Positions 1 to 6,082 of a DNA stretch of 10,281 nucleotides are shown here, piece after piece; the stretch's first letter is position 1, and each line of letters opens with the position of its first letter. Under the pieces are notes generated by a model. The model saw only the letters and a program-made list of their open reading frames with translations, did not search any database and was not told the origin of the DNA. Source of the stretch: Candidatus Micrarchaeaceae archaeon (GTDB taxonomy: Archaea > Micrarchaeota > Micrarchaeia > Micrarchaeales > CABMGC01); assembly GCA_027310795.1 (NCBI GenBank), contig DAIDAD010000015.1:1-10281 (forward strand), given 5' to 3'. A program made the translations under genes and the position numbers.

Positions 1-2
1 CG

Positions 3-248
3 ATATACCCGCTGCTCGATGAGCTTTCAAAAGAGGAATTGGTAAAGAAGAGGAAGGACGGAAGGTATGAGATTACGGGAAAGAAGGAGCCCGCATCTGA
101 CAAGCCTGAAGAGCTGAACGATGTCATTACCAGCATAGAGAGCAACCTCTCATACCTTGAGGAAGTATCATCTGCAAAAAGCGGCAAGCTTTCGCCATAT
201 GCAAAGAGGCTTTCAAAGATTTCTGAAAGGGCAAAGAAGATAAGGTAA
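3..248 (+). CDS. PadR-like winged-helix transcriptional regulator, C-terminal part (5' end outside window)
   Basis: The frame is open from the left edge and gives 81 visible residues. It begins in IYPLLDELSKEELVKKR followed by DGRYEIT, which matches the recognition-helix and wing region of PadR-family regulators (consensus like 'iYplLdeLekeGlv...r.yyeiT'). The rest is a charged helical tail with SYLEEV and AKRLSKISERAKKIR, which would fit the PadR dimerisation helix. The DNA-binding N-terminus and start codon lie upstream of the window. The stop is 5 bases before an ABC ATPase gene, a classical arrangement in which PadR represses its own exporter operon; that role is inferred. An in-frame TTG at 39 exists but would cut the DNA-binding domain, so it is not taken as the start. 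Confidence 0.8.
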   Translation: MYPLLDELSKEELVKKRKDGRYEITGKKEPASDKPEELNDVITSIESNLSYLEEVSSAKSGKLSPYAKRLSKISERAKKIR

Positions 249-253
249 ATCTT

Positions 254-1246
254 ATGGAAAACGCAATAAGCGCAAATGGCATAAGCAAGCACTTCGGCCA
301 ATTGAAGGCAGTGGACAACGTCTCATTCAATGTGCATGAAGGAGAAATATTCGGGCTGCTGGGGCCGAACGGCGCAGGAAAGACCACAACAATAAAGATG
401 CTCACAACCCTCATTCCTATGACCTCAGGAAGCGCGGTAGTTGCAGGTTACGGAGTAAAGAAGAGCCAGAACGATGTCAGGAAAAGGATAGGCATAATAT
501 TCCAGGACCCTTCCCTTGACGATGAACTGACGGGATGGGAGAACCTTGAGTTCCATGCGATACTTTACAAAATAGGAAAGCAGAAGCGCACGGACAAGAT
601 AAACGAAGTGCTGAAGCTTGTGGAGTTGGAGGACAAGAAAGACATACTGATTAAGGATTATTCAGGCGGAATGAAGAGAAGATTAGAGATTGCACGCGGG
701 CTCATACACGAGCCAAAGGTATTGTTCCTTGATGAACCGACCGTGGGCCTCGACCCGCAGACAAGGAGGAAGATATGGGACTACATAAAGAAGCTGAATG
801 AGACGCATGGCACTACAGTCATATTGACTACGCATTACATAGAGGAAGCTGATTACCTGTGCAACAGGGTCGCATTCGTCGACCACGGGAAGCTTGTTGC
901 GCTGGACACCCCTGAAAACCTTAAGGATAAACTGGGCGGTGATGTAGTATCAGTGCAGGTCAACGGTAAAACAGAAGATTTCAAAAAATTATTCAAGAAA
1001 CATGCATGGGTCAAGACCATATCCGGGCATGATGGTTCCGTAGACCTTACTGTGAAAGAAGGAGAGAAGAAGATACCAGAGATAGTGGACATAGCAAGGA
1101 AGGCAGGCATAGGGATAGGCGGCATAAGCCTGCACAAGCCCAGCCTTGAGGACGTATTCATATACTACACAGGCAAGGCGATACGTGAGGAAGAGGCGCA
1201 GGGCTGGCGCGGGATAATACGCGCAGCAAGGGCAAAGCACAGGTGA
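254..1246 (+). CDS. ABC-2 type exporter ATP-binding protein (DrrA/CcmA-like)
   Basis: A 330-residue ABC ATPase with all motifs intact: Walker A GPNGAGKT at 37-44, Q-loop Q84, signature YSGGM at 136-140, Walker B VLFLDEP at 156-162, D-loop GLD at 165-167 and switch histidine H194. The C-terminal 100 residues, with the SLHKPSLEDVFIYYTGK motif near 292-308, match the DrrA-type accessory domain (DUF4162-like) of drug and lipid exporters. It should hydrolyse ATP on the inner face of the membrane to power the permease encoded 4 bases downstream. The ATG follows the PadR stop by 5 bases with only a weak purine-rich AAGGT before it, so translation may be coupled. Family is near certain; the substrate cannot be told from the sequence. 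Confidence 0.95.
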   Translation: MENAISANGISKHFGQLKAVDNVSFNVHEGEIFGLLGPNGAGKTTTIKMLTTLIPMTSGSAVVAGYGVKKSQNDVRKRIGIIFQDPSLDDELTGWENLEFHAILYKIGKQKRTDKINEVLKLVELEDKKDILIKDYSGGMKRRLEIARGLIHEPKVLFLDEPTVGLDPQTRRKIWDYIKKLNETHGTTVILTTHYIEEADYLCNRVAFVDHGKLVALDTPENLKDKLGGDVVSVQVNGKTEDFKKLFKKHAWVKTISGHDGSVDLTVKEGEKKIPEIVDIARKAGIGIGGISLHKPSLEDVFIYYTGKAIREEEAQGWRGIIRAARAKHR

Positions 1247-1250
1247 TGAA

Positions 1251-2006
1251 ATGGACACGAATGCTATATACGTATTGTGGCTCAGGGACATGAAGCGCTT
1301 CCTGCGGGCAAAGTCAAGGATAATAGGCATGATAATGATGCCTATGTTCTTCCTACTGGGATTAGGATTAGGATTCAATGGGCTGATACACCTCAGCACA
1401 GGGGGCAGCTATCTTGAATTCCTTGTACCAGGAATAATAGGGATGTCCCTGCTCTTCACCTCGATAACTTCAGGAACTGCTGTCCTTTTCGACAGGCAGT
1501 TCGGCTTCCTGAAGGAGATACTTGTGACCCCGAATTCAAGGGCATCGATAGTCATAGGAAGAGTGGCCGGAGGAGCGACAACCGCAGTCCTTCAGAGCAT
1601 ATTGATAGTAATAGTATCATTGTTCATAGGCTTCCAGCCTGTCATAAGTTCTGTAACATTCACAGCAATCATATTCATGCTCCTCATAGCAGCGACATTC
1701 ATAAGCCTAGGGCTTATCTTCGGCTCCATAATAAACGACTTCCAGGGCTTCCAGCTTGTGACCAACTTCGTAACGCTGCCGCTGTTCTTTTTGTCAAACG
1801 CAATATTCCCGTTAAGCTCGCTTCCATCGTTCGTGCAGTACATATCCTATGCAAACCCGCTTACTTATGGGATAGACGGCATAAGAGGGGCGCTTACAGG
1901 GACATCAACGTATCCACTGATACTGGACTTTACAGTGATGGTCGCATTCTTCATAATCATGGTAATAATAGCAGCATACGCATTCAGCAAGACCGACGTT
2001 GACTGA
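1251..2006 (+). CDS. ABC-2 type transporter permease
   Basis: A 251-residue polytopic membrane protein with about six hydrophobic segments (roughly 23-42, 55-80, 110-128, 138-160, 168-189, 226-244). It carries the cytosolic loop FDRQFGFLKEILVTP (80-94) and the ANPLTYGIDGIRGAL segment (201-215), both hallmarks of ABC-2 permeases of the DrrB/NodJ type. It should dimerise and pair with the upstream ATPase. The start is ATG, preceded by AGGTGAT at 1241-1247, which overlaps the ATPase stop and would pair with the 16S rRNA 3' end, so the two genes are translationally linked. The length is normal for the family and no lesion is seen. Export of a drug, lipid or glycoconjugate is likely; the direction is known for the family, the substrate is not. 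Confidence 0.93.
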   Translation: MDTNAIYVLWLRDMKRFLRAKSRIIGMIMMPMFFLLGLGLGFNGLIHLSTGGSYLEFLVPGIIGMSLLFTSITSGTAVLFDRQFGFLKEILVTPNSRASIVIGRVAGGATTAVLQSILIVIVSLFIGFQPVISSVTFTAIIFMLLIAATFISLGLIFGSIINDFQGFQLVTNFVTLPLFFLSNAIFPLSSLPSFVQYISYANPLTYGIDGIRGALTGTSTYPLILDFTVMVAFFIIMVIIAAYAFSKTDVD

Positions 2007-2307
2007 GACTCGGAAGTAATCACTGTTTCTAACCTCGGGTCTGCTTCCTGTACTTGTAATAACCGATGGCCATGGCTGAGGACGCAGCCGATAGCCCCTA
2101 ATGGCATACAGCCCTTATCTGTATTCGGATCAGTGGAACTTCCATAAACATAAAGGCAGTGCAACTATTTCTCCAGGTTCTTCCAACACCACTACTTCAA
2201 ATTCAATATCCACATCGACAACCCCTACCAGCACTTCTACAAGTGCTAGCAGTAGACTATATCAGAAGACAGGACATTTCAGGACAGATGAAACTTGCAA
2301 TATGATA
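2007..2307. other. Gene-poor stretch with possible gene debris
   Basis: No intact gene is convincing here. On the plus strand a frame from ATG 2101 to 2361 (86 codons) has a Ser/Thr-rich middle (about residues 21-51, with runs such as STSTTPTSTSTSASS) like surface-protein stalks, but it lacks a signal peptide or membrane segment and has no clear promoter. On the minus strand a fragment ending at 2029 reads GLSAASSAMAIGYYKYRKQ then TRG and a stop, which looks like the membrane anchor and basic tail of a surface protein, but a stop lies directly before it in frame. Both cannot be right over their whole length. Decayed surface-protein genes are the favoured reading. Confidence 0.35.
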
Positions 2308-2327
2308 CCTAGGGTTTTGGCCCTAGG
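2308..2327. promoter_or_regulatory. Perfect inverted repeat upstream of a TATA box
   Basis: CCTAGGG (2308-2314), a 6-base spacer, then CCCTAGG (2321-2327). It ends 7 bases before the TATA-like element of the gene at 2378. It could be an operator or activator site next to BRE/TATA, or a small hairpin terminator for something upstream. The 7-6-7 geometry and its distance to TATA recur at 8144-8163. Confidence 0.5.
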
Positions 2328-2334
2328 AGAAGGT

Positions 2335-2370
2335 CATATAAAATGTCATTCAGATAACTGACAAAGGAGG
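2335..2370 (+). promoter_or_regulatory. TATA-like box and Shine-Dalgarno for the 2378 gene
   Basis: CATATAAAAT at 2335-2344 fits an archaeal TATA box and would place the transcription start near 2365. AAAGGAGG at 2363-2370, 7 bases before ATG 2378, is the strongest ribosome binding site in the window and fixes the start. The start point and the Shine-Dalgarno nearly coincide, so the leader is very short or transcription begins slightly earlier. Confidence 0.6.
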
Positions 2371-2377
2371 CTATAAC

Positions 2378-2989
2378 ATGAAAAACTTAGGATATTTTGT
2401 GATAGGGGTAGCAGCGGCAATCGTCATACTTGGCGTGCTTGTGCTTACTGGCTTAGGCACCAGTTCCAGCACCCAGACGACTACAGCGGCATCGACGTCG
2501 CCGGCATTTAACAACGGCGCTCCGAACAACTCTTACAAAAGCACCACGTCCGTGCTTCCTTCAAACTCTTCAGTTCATACATCTGCATATGGCTGCACAG
2601 CGTCCAAGTACTTCATGTGCAATAATGCAACATACGAATATCCCGGCACAACCATCTCATACATAAACGCTACGATAGGGCAGAACACGAGCGAGGGCTG
2701 GAGCAGCTTCGGGGTCGGCTATGCCCCGCAGGGCACTGCCATCAGCGGAGGAATACCGCACATAACGTTCTATACTCCAAACGATTCTTCAAACAATGTA
2801 GGTCCCTCATTGAAGACCGGGTCAACTATAAAAGTCAAGATACCTGTTAACGGCACAGGTGCATCCACTACAGGCACCGTATGGGCCTGCTACGTCAATT
2901 CCGGAGTATTATATGTCGGAAACGGCTGCCTTACTTCAGGAGGCGTACCTGCCACATACGTGGCAATAGGCATACTTAACCTTACTTAA
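2378..2989 (+). CDS. Membrane-anchored, sequon-rich surface protein of unknown family
   Basis: A 203-residue protein with a short N-terminus, one hydrophobic helix (about 6-27) acting as signal anchor, a Ser/Thr-rich linker (28-66), and a globular part from about 70. The globular part has four cysteines in two pairs (C73/C81 and C171/C184) that could form disulfides outside the cell. Eight N-X-S/T sequons (N50, 63, 83, 97, 103, 135, 158, 201) point to N-glycosylation. The segment CNNATYEYPG...INATIGQNTSEGW looks like a recurrent archaeal secreted beta-domain, but I cannot name the family. The ATG is fixed by a strong Shine-Dalgarno. Type IV pilin-like is an alternative, since the N-terminal hydrophobic helix resembles one, but no clear class III signal-peptide cleavage site is present. 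Confidence 0.8.
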   Translation: MKNLGYFVIGVAAAIVILGVLVLTGLGTSSSTQTTTAASTSPAFNNGAPNNSYKSTTSVLPSNSSVHTSAYGCTASKYFMCNNATYEYPGTTISYINATIGQNTSEGWSSFGVGYAPQGTAISGGIPHITFYTPNDSSNNVGPSLKTGSTIKVKIPVNGTGASTTGTVWACYVNSGVLYVGNGCLTSGGVPATYVAIGILNLT

Positions 2990-3013
2990 TAAGCATGATT
3001 CAGCCCCTCTTTG

Positions 3014-3154
3014 CTACCATGCCGCAGCCGCCGCGTTGGCCACGTTTGCAGCGACAATGCCTATGGTGCCTGTGCCTTGGTTTACCAATCCTGCAGTTAG
3101 AAGCCCTTCATGCTGCCAAGCAACTGCGCAAAATGGAATATTGCTAATATATGC
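3014..3154 (-). pseudogene. Possible C-terminal remnant of a secreted or membrane protein
   Basis: Between the 2378 gene and the DUF1634 gene the minus strand is open for 46 codons and contains ISNIPFCAVAWQHEG, then LLTAGLVNQGTGTIG and an Ala-rich end ANVANAAAAAW before a stop. It has protein-like composition but no good start codon, and a stop lies directly upstream in frame. A plus-strand frame of similar length starting at ATG 3019 overlaps it and looks less protein-like. It may be a decayed gene end or chance; no family is recognised. Confidence 0.25.
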
Positions 3155-3527
3155 CTACCAGGCGCGGTATGACGAATATCGCAAGAAGCAGGTTCAGCAG
3201 CACGATTAGCGTTATTACAGTATAAAGCGGATTCTTTTCAAGCGCAAACCATATGACAGATAGCAGCACCCTGACAACGGGCGTTGCAAGGAGCACCACA
3301 AGCCCGAGCATTATGTAGTATATGCCTGCACCACTTGCTATTCCAGTTACAAAATCAGCCGCTGACAATCCCAGGGTGCTGAAACCTGCAAGTGCGCTTA
3401 TGTTTCCAGAATTTCCATTCTGTGGGCTAAGCCATATCAGAAGAAAACCTGCAAGTATGAGGAGCATGCTGATAATCACGCCCACCCTGAGCACATTCCC
3501 TATGTAGTCCTCAAACTCCAACTCCAA
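3144..3527 (-). CDS. DUF1634 family membrane protein
   Basis: A 127-residue protein matching DUF1634: an N-terminal EDYIGNVLRVGVIIS (6-20), the LLATPVVRVLLSVIWFALEKNPLYT region (79-103, with ATPVVRV as core) and a last helix rich in Leu/Ile. Three hydrophobic segments are visible at roughly 12-32, 66-95 and 102-120. In prokaryotes this family commonly sits beside TauE/SafE permeases, as here, and may be an accessory subunit; the biochemical role is unknown. The start is TTG at 3527, preceded by TTAGGGGTC as a Shine-Dalgarno-like element, and the gene overlaps the end of the TauE gene by 17 bases, so coupled translation is likely. Confidence 0.88.
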   Translation of the reverse strand: MELEFEDYIGNVLRVGVIISMLLILAGFLLIWLSPQNGNSGNISALAGFSTLGLSAADFVTGIASGAGIYYIMLGLVVLLATPVVRVLLSVIWFALEKNPLYTVITLIVLLNLLLAIFVIPRLVGIY

Positions 3528-4365
3528 GACCCCTAAGCATCATCTCTATGCTTATTATAACCATGACGACTATGAATAATTCTGTCAGCCTGCTCTCTTT
3601 TATTCTGTTCATGTACCTTGAACTGATGAATGACCCTATTATGACTCCAATGGCAGCAGCGCCTGCGACGAACGGCTGCACATATCCCAGATTCCAGTAA
3701 ATCACGCTGCCGACAGCAGCCGTGACTCCTATCATGAAGTTGCTCGTTGCTGTGCTGACCTTTTCAGGCACATTCATTATCTCATTTATCCCCAATACCT
3801 TCAGAACGCCGGAGCCTATTCCTAATAATCCTGAGACAAGCCCTGCAAAAGCCATAACAAGTTCTCCGTCCCACCACCTTATCCCCGAATAACTGATCAT
3901 TTTCCCTACCGATTCGTCGTAATAACTACCCTTCAATTGGAATGTTTTTGTGGTGGAATCTGCGCGTAATGCTCTCTTATTCTTTTTCTTCCTGAGCAAC
4001 GGCAGTATTGAAAAAAGGAGGACAGCGCCGAATGCGATGAACATCAAAGGGTCGAGGCCTTTGCTGTATGCGTATCCTGCAATCAGCGCGCCTGCCATTG
4101 CGCCGATCGTCGTCCCTATTTCCAAGGACATGCCTAATCTCACATTCGCTATCCTTTCCCTGACGTATGCGATCCCTGATCCGCTTGACGTTCCTATTGT
4201 AGATATGAGGCTTGCGCCCGCAGCATAAGGTATGGGCATGCCTAGCCCTAGGGTCAATATCGGCGTAAGAACAACAGCGCCGCCAAGGCCCACAAGCGAG
4301 CCTATGAACCCTGCAATCAGCCCTATTATCCCGATTATCAATCCGTATTCAAGAATGAACATCAT
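3511..4365 (-). CDS. TauE/SafE family anion (sulfite/organosulfonate) exporter
   Basis: A 284-residue permease with the two-fold repeat of the TauE/SafE (former DUF81) family. Repeat one has GFIGSLVGLGGAVVLTPIL (19-37) and repeat two GLVSGLLGIGSGVLKV (175-190), each the Gly-rich re-entrant signature. About eight helices are seen, split by a hydrophilic loop of about 45 residues (124-168) that is rich in Lys/Arg at its start (RKKKNKR). The family exports sulfite, sulfoacetate or related anions; the exact substrate is not visible. The two leading ATG codons (4365, 4362) lie about 22-25 bases from a TATA box, so the mRNA would be leaderless. DUF1634 is co-transcribed behind it. The promoter contains a perfect inverted repeat around the TATA box. 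Confidence 0.9.
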   Translation of the reverse strand: MMFILEYGLIIGIIGLIAGFIGSLVGLGGAVVLTPILTLGLGMPIPYAAGASLISTIGTSSGSGIAYVRERIANVRLGMSLEIGTTIGAMAGALIAGYAYSKGLDPLMFIAFGAVLLFSILPLLRKKKNKRALRADSTTKTFQLKGSYYDESVGKMISYSGIRWWDGELVMAFAGLVSGLLGIGSGVLKVLGINEIMNVPEKVSTATSNFMIGVTAAVGSVIYWNLGYVQPFVAGAAAIGVIIGSFISSRYMNRIKESRLTELFIVVMVIISIEMMLRGLGVGV

Positions 4366-4374
4366 TATTCAATC

Positions 4375-4400
4375 GCTGCAATATTTTATATTATTGCAGC
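4375..4400 (-). promoter_or_regulatory. TauE promoter: TATA box inside a perfect 9-8-9 inverted repeat
   Basis: The arms GCTGCAATA (4375-4383) and TATTGCAGC (4392-4400) are exact reverse complements and flank an 8-base A/T core. On the minus strand the arms and core form an ATATAAAATA TATA element (about 4383-4392) placed 20-25 bases before the TauE start. A dimeric protein bound here would block TBP, so a repressor operator is the natural reading. The source regulator is not in the window. Confidence 0.65.
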
Positions 4401-4417
4401 TGGCTCTGAATCACAAC

Positions 4418-4426
4418 AAATAAAAA
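4418..4426 (+). promoter_or_regulatory. TATA-like box for the DUF1059 gene
   Basis: AAATAAAAA at 4418-4426 would start transcription near 4448, about 11 bases before ATG 4459. A short palindrome GCTGCAGC (4430-4437) lies between box and start and shares the GCTGCA half seen in the TauE operator. Confidence 0.45.
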
Positions 4427-4458
4427 CACGCTGCAGCATATTAATCAAGTTGGTATAT

Positions 4459-4641
4459 ATGCCGAAAAAATTCGCTTGCAAGGACATAGGTATGCAGTGC
4501 AATTTCACTGCGAAGGCAAAGACAGAAGATGAGCTAATGGAAAAGATAGCGCAGCATGCAAAGGAGGCGCACAACATGCCGCAGATAGATGCTGCAATGG
4601 CGGCAAAAGTAAAAGGTGCGATAAAGAGCAGCTTCTTCTGA
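4459..4641 (+). CDS. DUF1059 family small protein
   Basis: A 60-residue protein matching DUF1059 from end to end: KKFACKDIGMQCNFTAKAKTE (3-23), then DELMEKIAQHAKEAHNM (24-40) and a final amphipathic helix. C8, C14, H33 and H38 are in conserved positions and could bind a metal, which is inference; the family has no settled function. ATG 4459 is preferred over TTG 4450 because the family begins at the Lys-Lys-Phe and the upstream TATA predicts a leader of about 11 bases. It is divergent from the TauE operon across about 90 bases holding both promoters, so the two may respond to the same signal. Confidence 0.88.
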   Translation: MPKKFACKDIGMQCNFTAKAKTEDELMEKIAQHAKEAHNMPQIDAAMAAKVKGAIKSSFF

Positions 4642-4648
4642 GGACATT

Positions 4649-4670
4649 GCAGGCAGCTTCCGCTGCCTGC
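4649..4670. terminator. Hairpin between convergent genes
   Basis: GCAGGCAGC (4649-4657), loop TTCC, GCTGCCTGC (4662-4670): a perfect 9-base-pair stem, extendable by one T-G pair. It starts 7 bases after the DUF1059 stop and lies 20 bases beyond the stop of the minus-strand beta-barrel gene, so it could serve both. There is no long T-run on either side, so it may stabilise 3' ends rather than terminate by itself. Confidence 0.55.
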
Positions 4671-4690
4671 GCTTCAGACAACAATAACCA

Positions 4691-5452
4691 TCAGAAGCTT
4701 ACGCTCAATCCTGTGAGGAGCATATTTGAAGATATCTCATACTTAGAACTTGTAGAAGGCATGTGCTGCAGCTCCAGCAAAAAGTTTATGTTATCTGAAA
4801 CTGGAACCTCAAAGCCTATTCCGACAAGGGGCGACGCAAGGCTTCCTGAGCGGGTGTCGTATACGCTCAATCTTCCTAAGTTGACAGTAGCGTCAGCTTC
4901 TGCATTGTAGACATACACGCCTGCTTCAATGAATGGCTTTATCGTTCCCATATCCTCATAAAACACAGCCTGCACAGATATCCCTTCCATGCTGAACCTC
5001 CCGTTTATCTGCGCGCTCGTATTGCCATAGCTCAGCCCGCCGTGAATATTCTTGCTTCCCTGATCAAGGTACATAACCTTCACTCCGAAGTGCCTGCTCA
5101 CTTCCTGTTCAAATCCTGCGCCATAGATAAGGCTCTCCTTGCCTATGCCGAGGTATCCACCCAGATTGCCATTCTCCCTTTCTATAGGCCCCGCCTGCAT
5201 ATCCCCTATTCCGAATTCCACTACAGCCCTCGCCCTGTGCCTGCTGTCGCCGCGTGCTTCGAGCTTAAGGCCCTGCGGAGTGCAGTTGTCCTGCCTTGCA
5301 GCTGCAACTAACGAAGTCACATTGCATGACTGTAAGTCAGTTGTTGCGGGACTGGTCGTTGCAGGATTGCCTGCAAAAGCAGCCGAGGCAGAAGCCATCC
5401 CAATAAGCGCCGCTGCAGCAACCGCCGTCTTCTTTGTAACATTGCCGTTCAT
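4691..5452 (-). CDS. Secreted outer-membrane-type beta-barrel protein (OmpA/OmpX-like fold)
   Basis: A 253-residue protein with a clear signal peptide (residues 1-27: KK n-region, Ala-rich core, AFA cleavage motif). After a spacer (28-70, with two cysteines, C43 and C57) come roughly 8-10 amphipathic beta-strands, for example RARAVVEFGIGD (73-84), LIYGAGFEQEV (108-118), HFGVKVMYLD (121-130), SVQAVFYED (159-167), KPFIEAGVYVYNA (172-184), PLVGIGFEVPVSDNINFLLEL (208-228) and the final LLTGLSVSF. The KPFIEAGVYV and GIGFEVPVSDNINFLLELQ blocks and the terminal Phe copy the bacterial OMP_b-brl pattern, including the C-terminal beta-signal. No other membrane helix is present. Archaea are not known to have a BAM machine, so the location is an open question. 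The gene has its own TATA-like element and a leader of about 7 bases. Alternative: a non-barrel beta-rich surface protein. Confidence 0.65.
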   Translation of the reverse strand: MNGNVTKKTAVAAAALIGMASASAAFAGNPATTSPATTDLQSCNVTSLVAAARQDNCTPQGLKLEARGDSRHRARAVVEFGIGDMQAGPIERENGNLGGYLGIGKESLIYGAGFEQEVSRHFGVKVMYLDQGSKNIHGGLSYGNTSAQINGRFSMEGISVQAVFYEDMGTIKPFIEAGVYVYNAEADATVNLGRLSVYDTRSGSLASPLVGIGFEVPVSDNINFLLELQHMPSTSSKYEISSNMLLTGLSVSF

Positions 5453-5480
5453 ATAAACATAATGGCTTCGTAACAGCTCA

Positions 5481-5490
5481 TATTAAAAGC
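5481..5490 (-). promoter_or_regulatory. TATA-like box for the beta-barrel gene
   Basis: On the minus strand GCTTTTAATA (5490-5481) is centred about 33 bases before ATG 5452, predicting a start near 5459. A second, stronger candidate, GGTTTTTATAACC, spans 5533-5521 and would give a leader of about 50 bases. It is itself a near-palindrome and could fire in either direction, but no reading frame follows it on the plus strand. Confidence 0.4.
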
Positions 5491-5627
5491 TGCCTAAAAA
5501 CATGCTTTGCAACTACATATGGTTATAAAAACCTATCCCAGAAAACCGCTGCATAACCCGTACCTTCAGCAACAGGATACGTCAAACGCAGATAACATAT
5601 GCGACAAACAGCTTACAAACACAAAGA

Positions 5628-5635
5628 TTTATAAA
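5628..5635 (+). promoter_or_regulatory. TATA box of the 5670 gene
   Basis: TTTATAAA after an AAAG purine stretch is the cleanest archaeal BRE/TATA in the window. It predicts a start near 5657, downstream of ATG 5649 and upstream of ATG 5670, and so decides the start codon. Confidence 0.6.
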
Positions 5636-5669
5636 GCGCAGTGCGAAAATGTCTTATAGGGATGGCAAT

Positions 5670-6047
5670 ATGGCTTCGAAAAAAGCTTCTTCGACAACAG
5701 GCGGAGGCATACTGGTCTTTATAGGATCACTGATATACCTCTACATATTCTTTGCCTGGTACGGCAGCGGATCCGCGATAGGATCGTGGGTCAACGCGGC
5801 TTACTTCCTCGGCCCTTTCGTAATAGCATTTGCGCTGGTAAGCGCTATATCGCTGTTCTTCATGGGCCTTGGGCGCATCGCAGGCAAATCGCCTTCTGAT
5901 GCAAAGATGGGTCAGAAGATCCTATGGAACTTCTTGATGCTCGGCGGAATATCTTTCCTGATTTTGACAGGCGCATCAGGATGGTTCTACTGGGCTGTGC
6001 TGGGATTCGTGATCAGCTACATAGGCGGAATCGCGATATCCCAATAA
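5670..6047 (+). CDS. Four-helix membrane protein of unknown function
   Basis: A 125-residue protein with a short polar, basic N-terminus (ASKKASSTTGGG) and four hydrophobic segments at roughly 12-32, 46-68, 84-103 and 105-122. A polar loop with GRIAGKSPSDAKMGQK (67-82) lies between helices 2 and 3, and Trp/Tyr/Phe residues cluster at membrane edges. No family is recognised and no catalytic residues stand out. ATG 5670 is chosen because the TATA box at 5628-5635 predicts transcription from about 5657; the in-frame ATG at 5649, which adds seven residues, would fall before that. It is a single-gene unit, followed by a hairpin at 6083-6105. Confidence 0.75.
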   Translation: MASKKASSTTGGGILVFIGSLIYLYIFFAWYGSGSAIGSWVNAAYFLGPFVIAFALVSAISLFFMGLGRIAGKSPSDAKMGQKILWNFLMLGGISFLILTGASGWFYWAVLGFVISYIGGIAISQ

Positions 6048-6082
6048 CAACAGGCAGAATAGCGGAATCAGGTTAATTCGGT

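Noticed and set aside
853..1399. Long minus-strand frames opposite the ABC ATPase and permease
   Set aside because: They are antisense shadows of genes with intact family motifs.
2122..2256. Val/Glu-rich minus-strand frame (EVLVGVVDVDIEFEVVV)
   Set aside because: Valine-rich readings arise automatically opposite Thr/Ser codon runs in a shifted frame; it is bounded by stops and has no start.
5042..5456. Plus-strand frames opposite the beta-barrel gene
   Set aside because: The minus-strand reading has a signal peptide, periodic beta-strands and a C-terminal Phe; the plus-strand frames have no coherent pattern.
5521..5533. GGTTATAAAAACC as promoter of a plus-strand small RNA
   Set aside because: The TATA-like core is good, but nothing downstream (5550-5640) shows a structured RNA or an open frame; it may instead serve the beta-barrel gene on the other strand.
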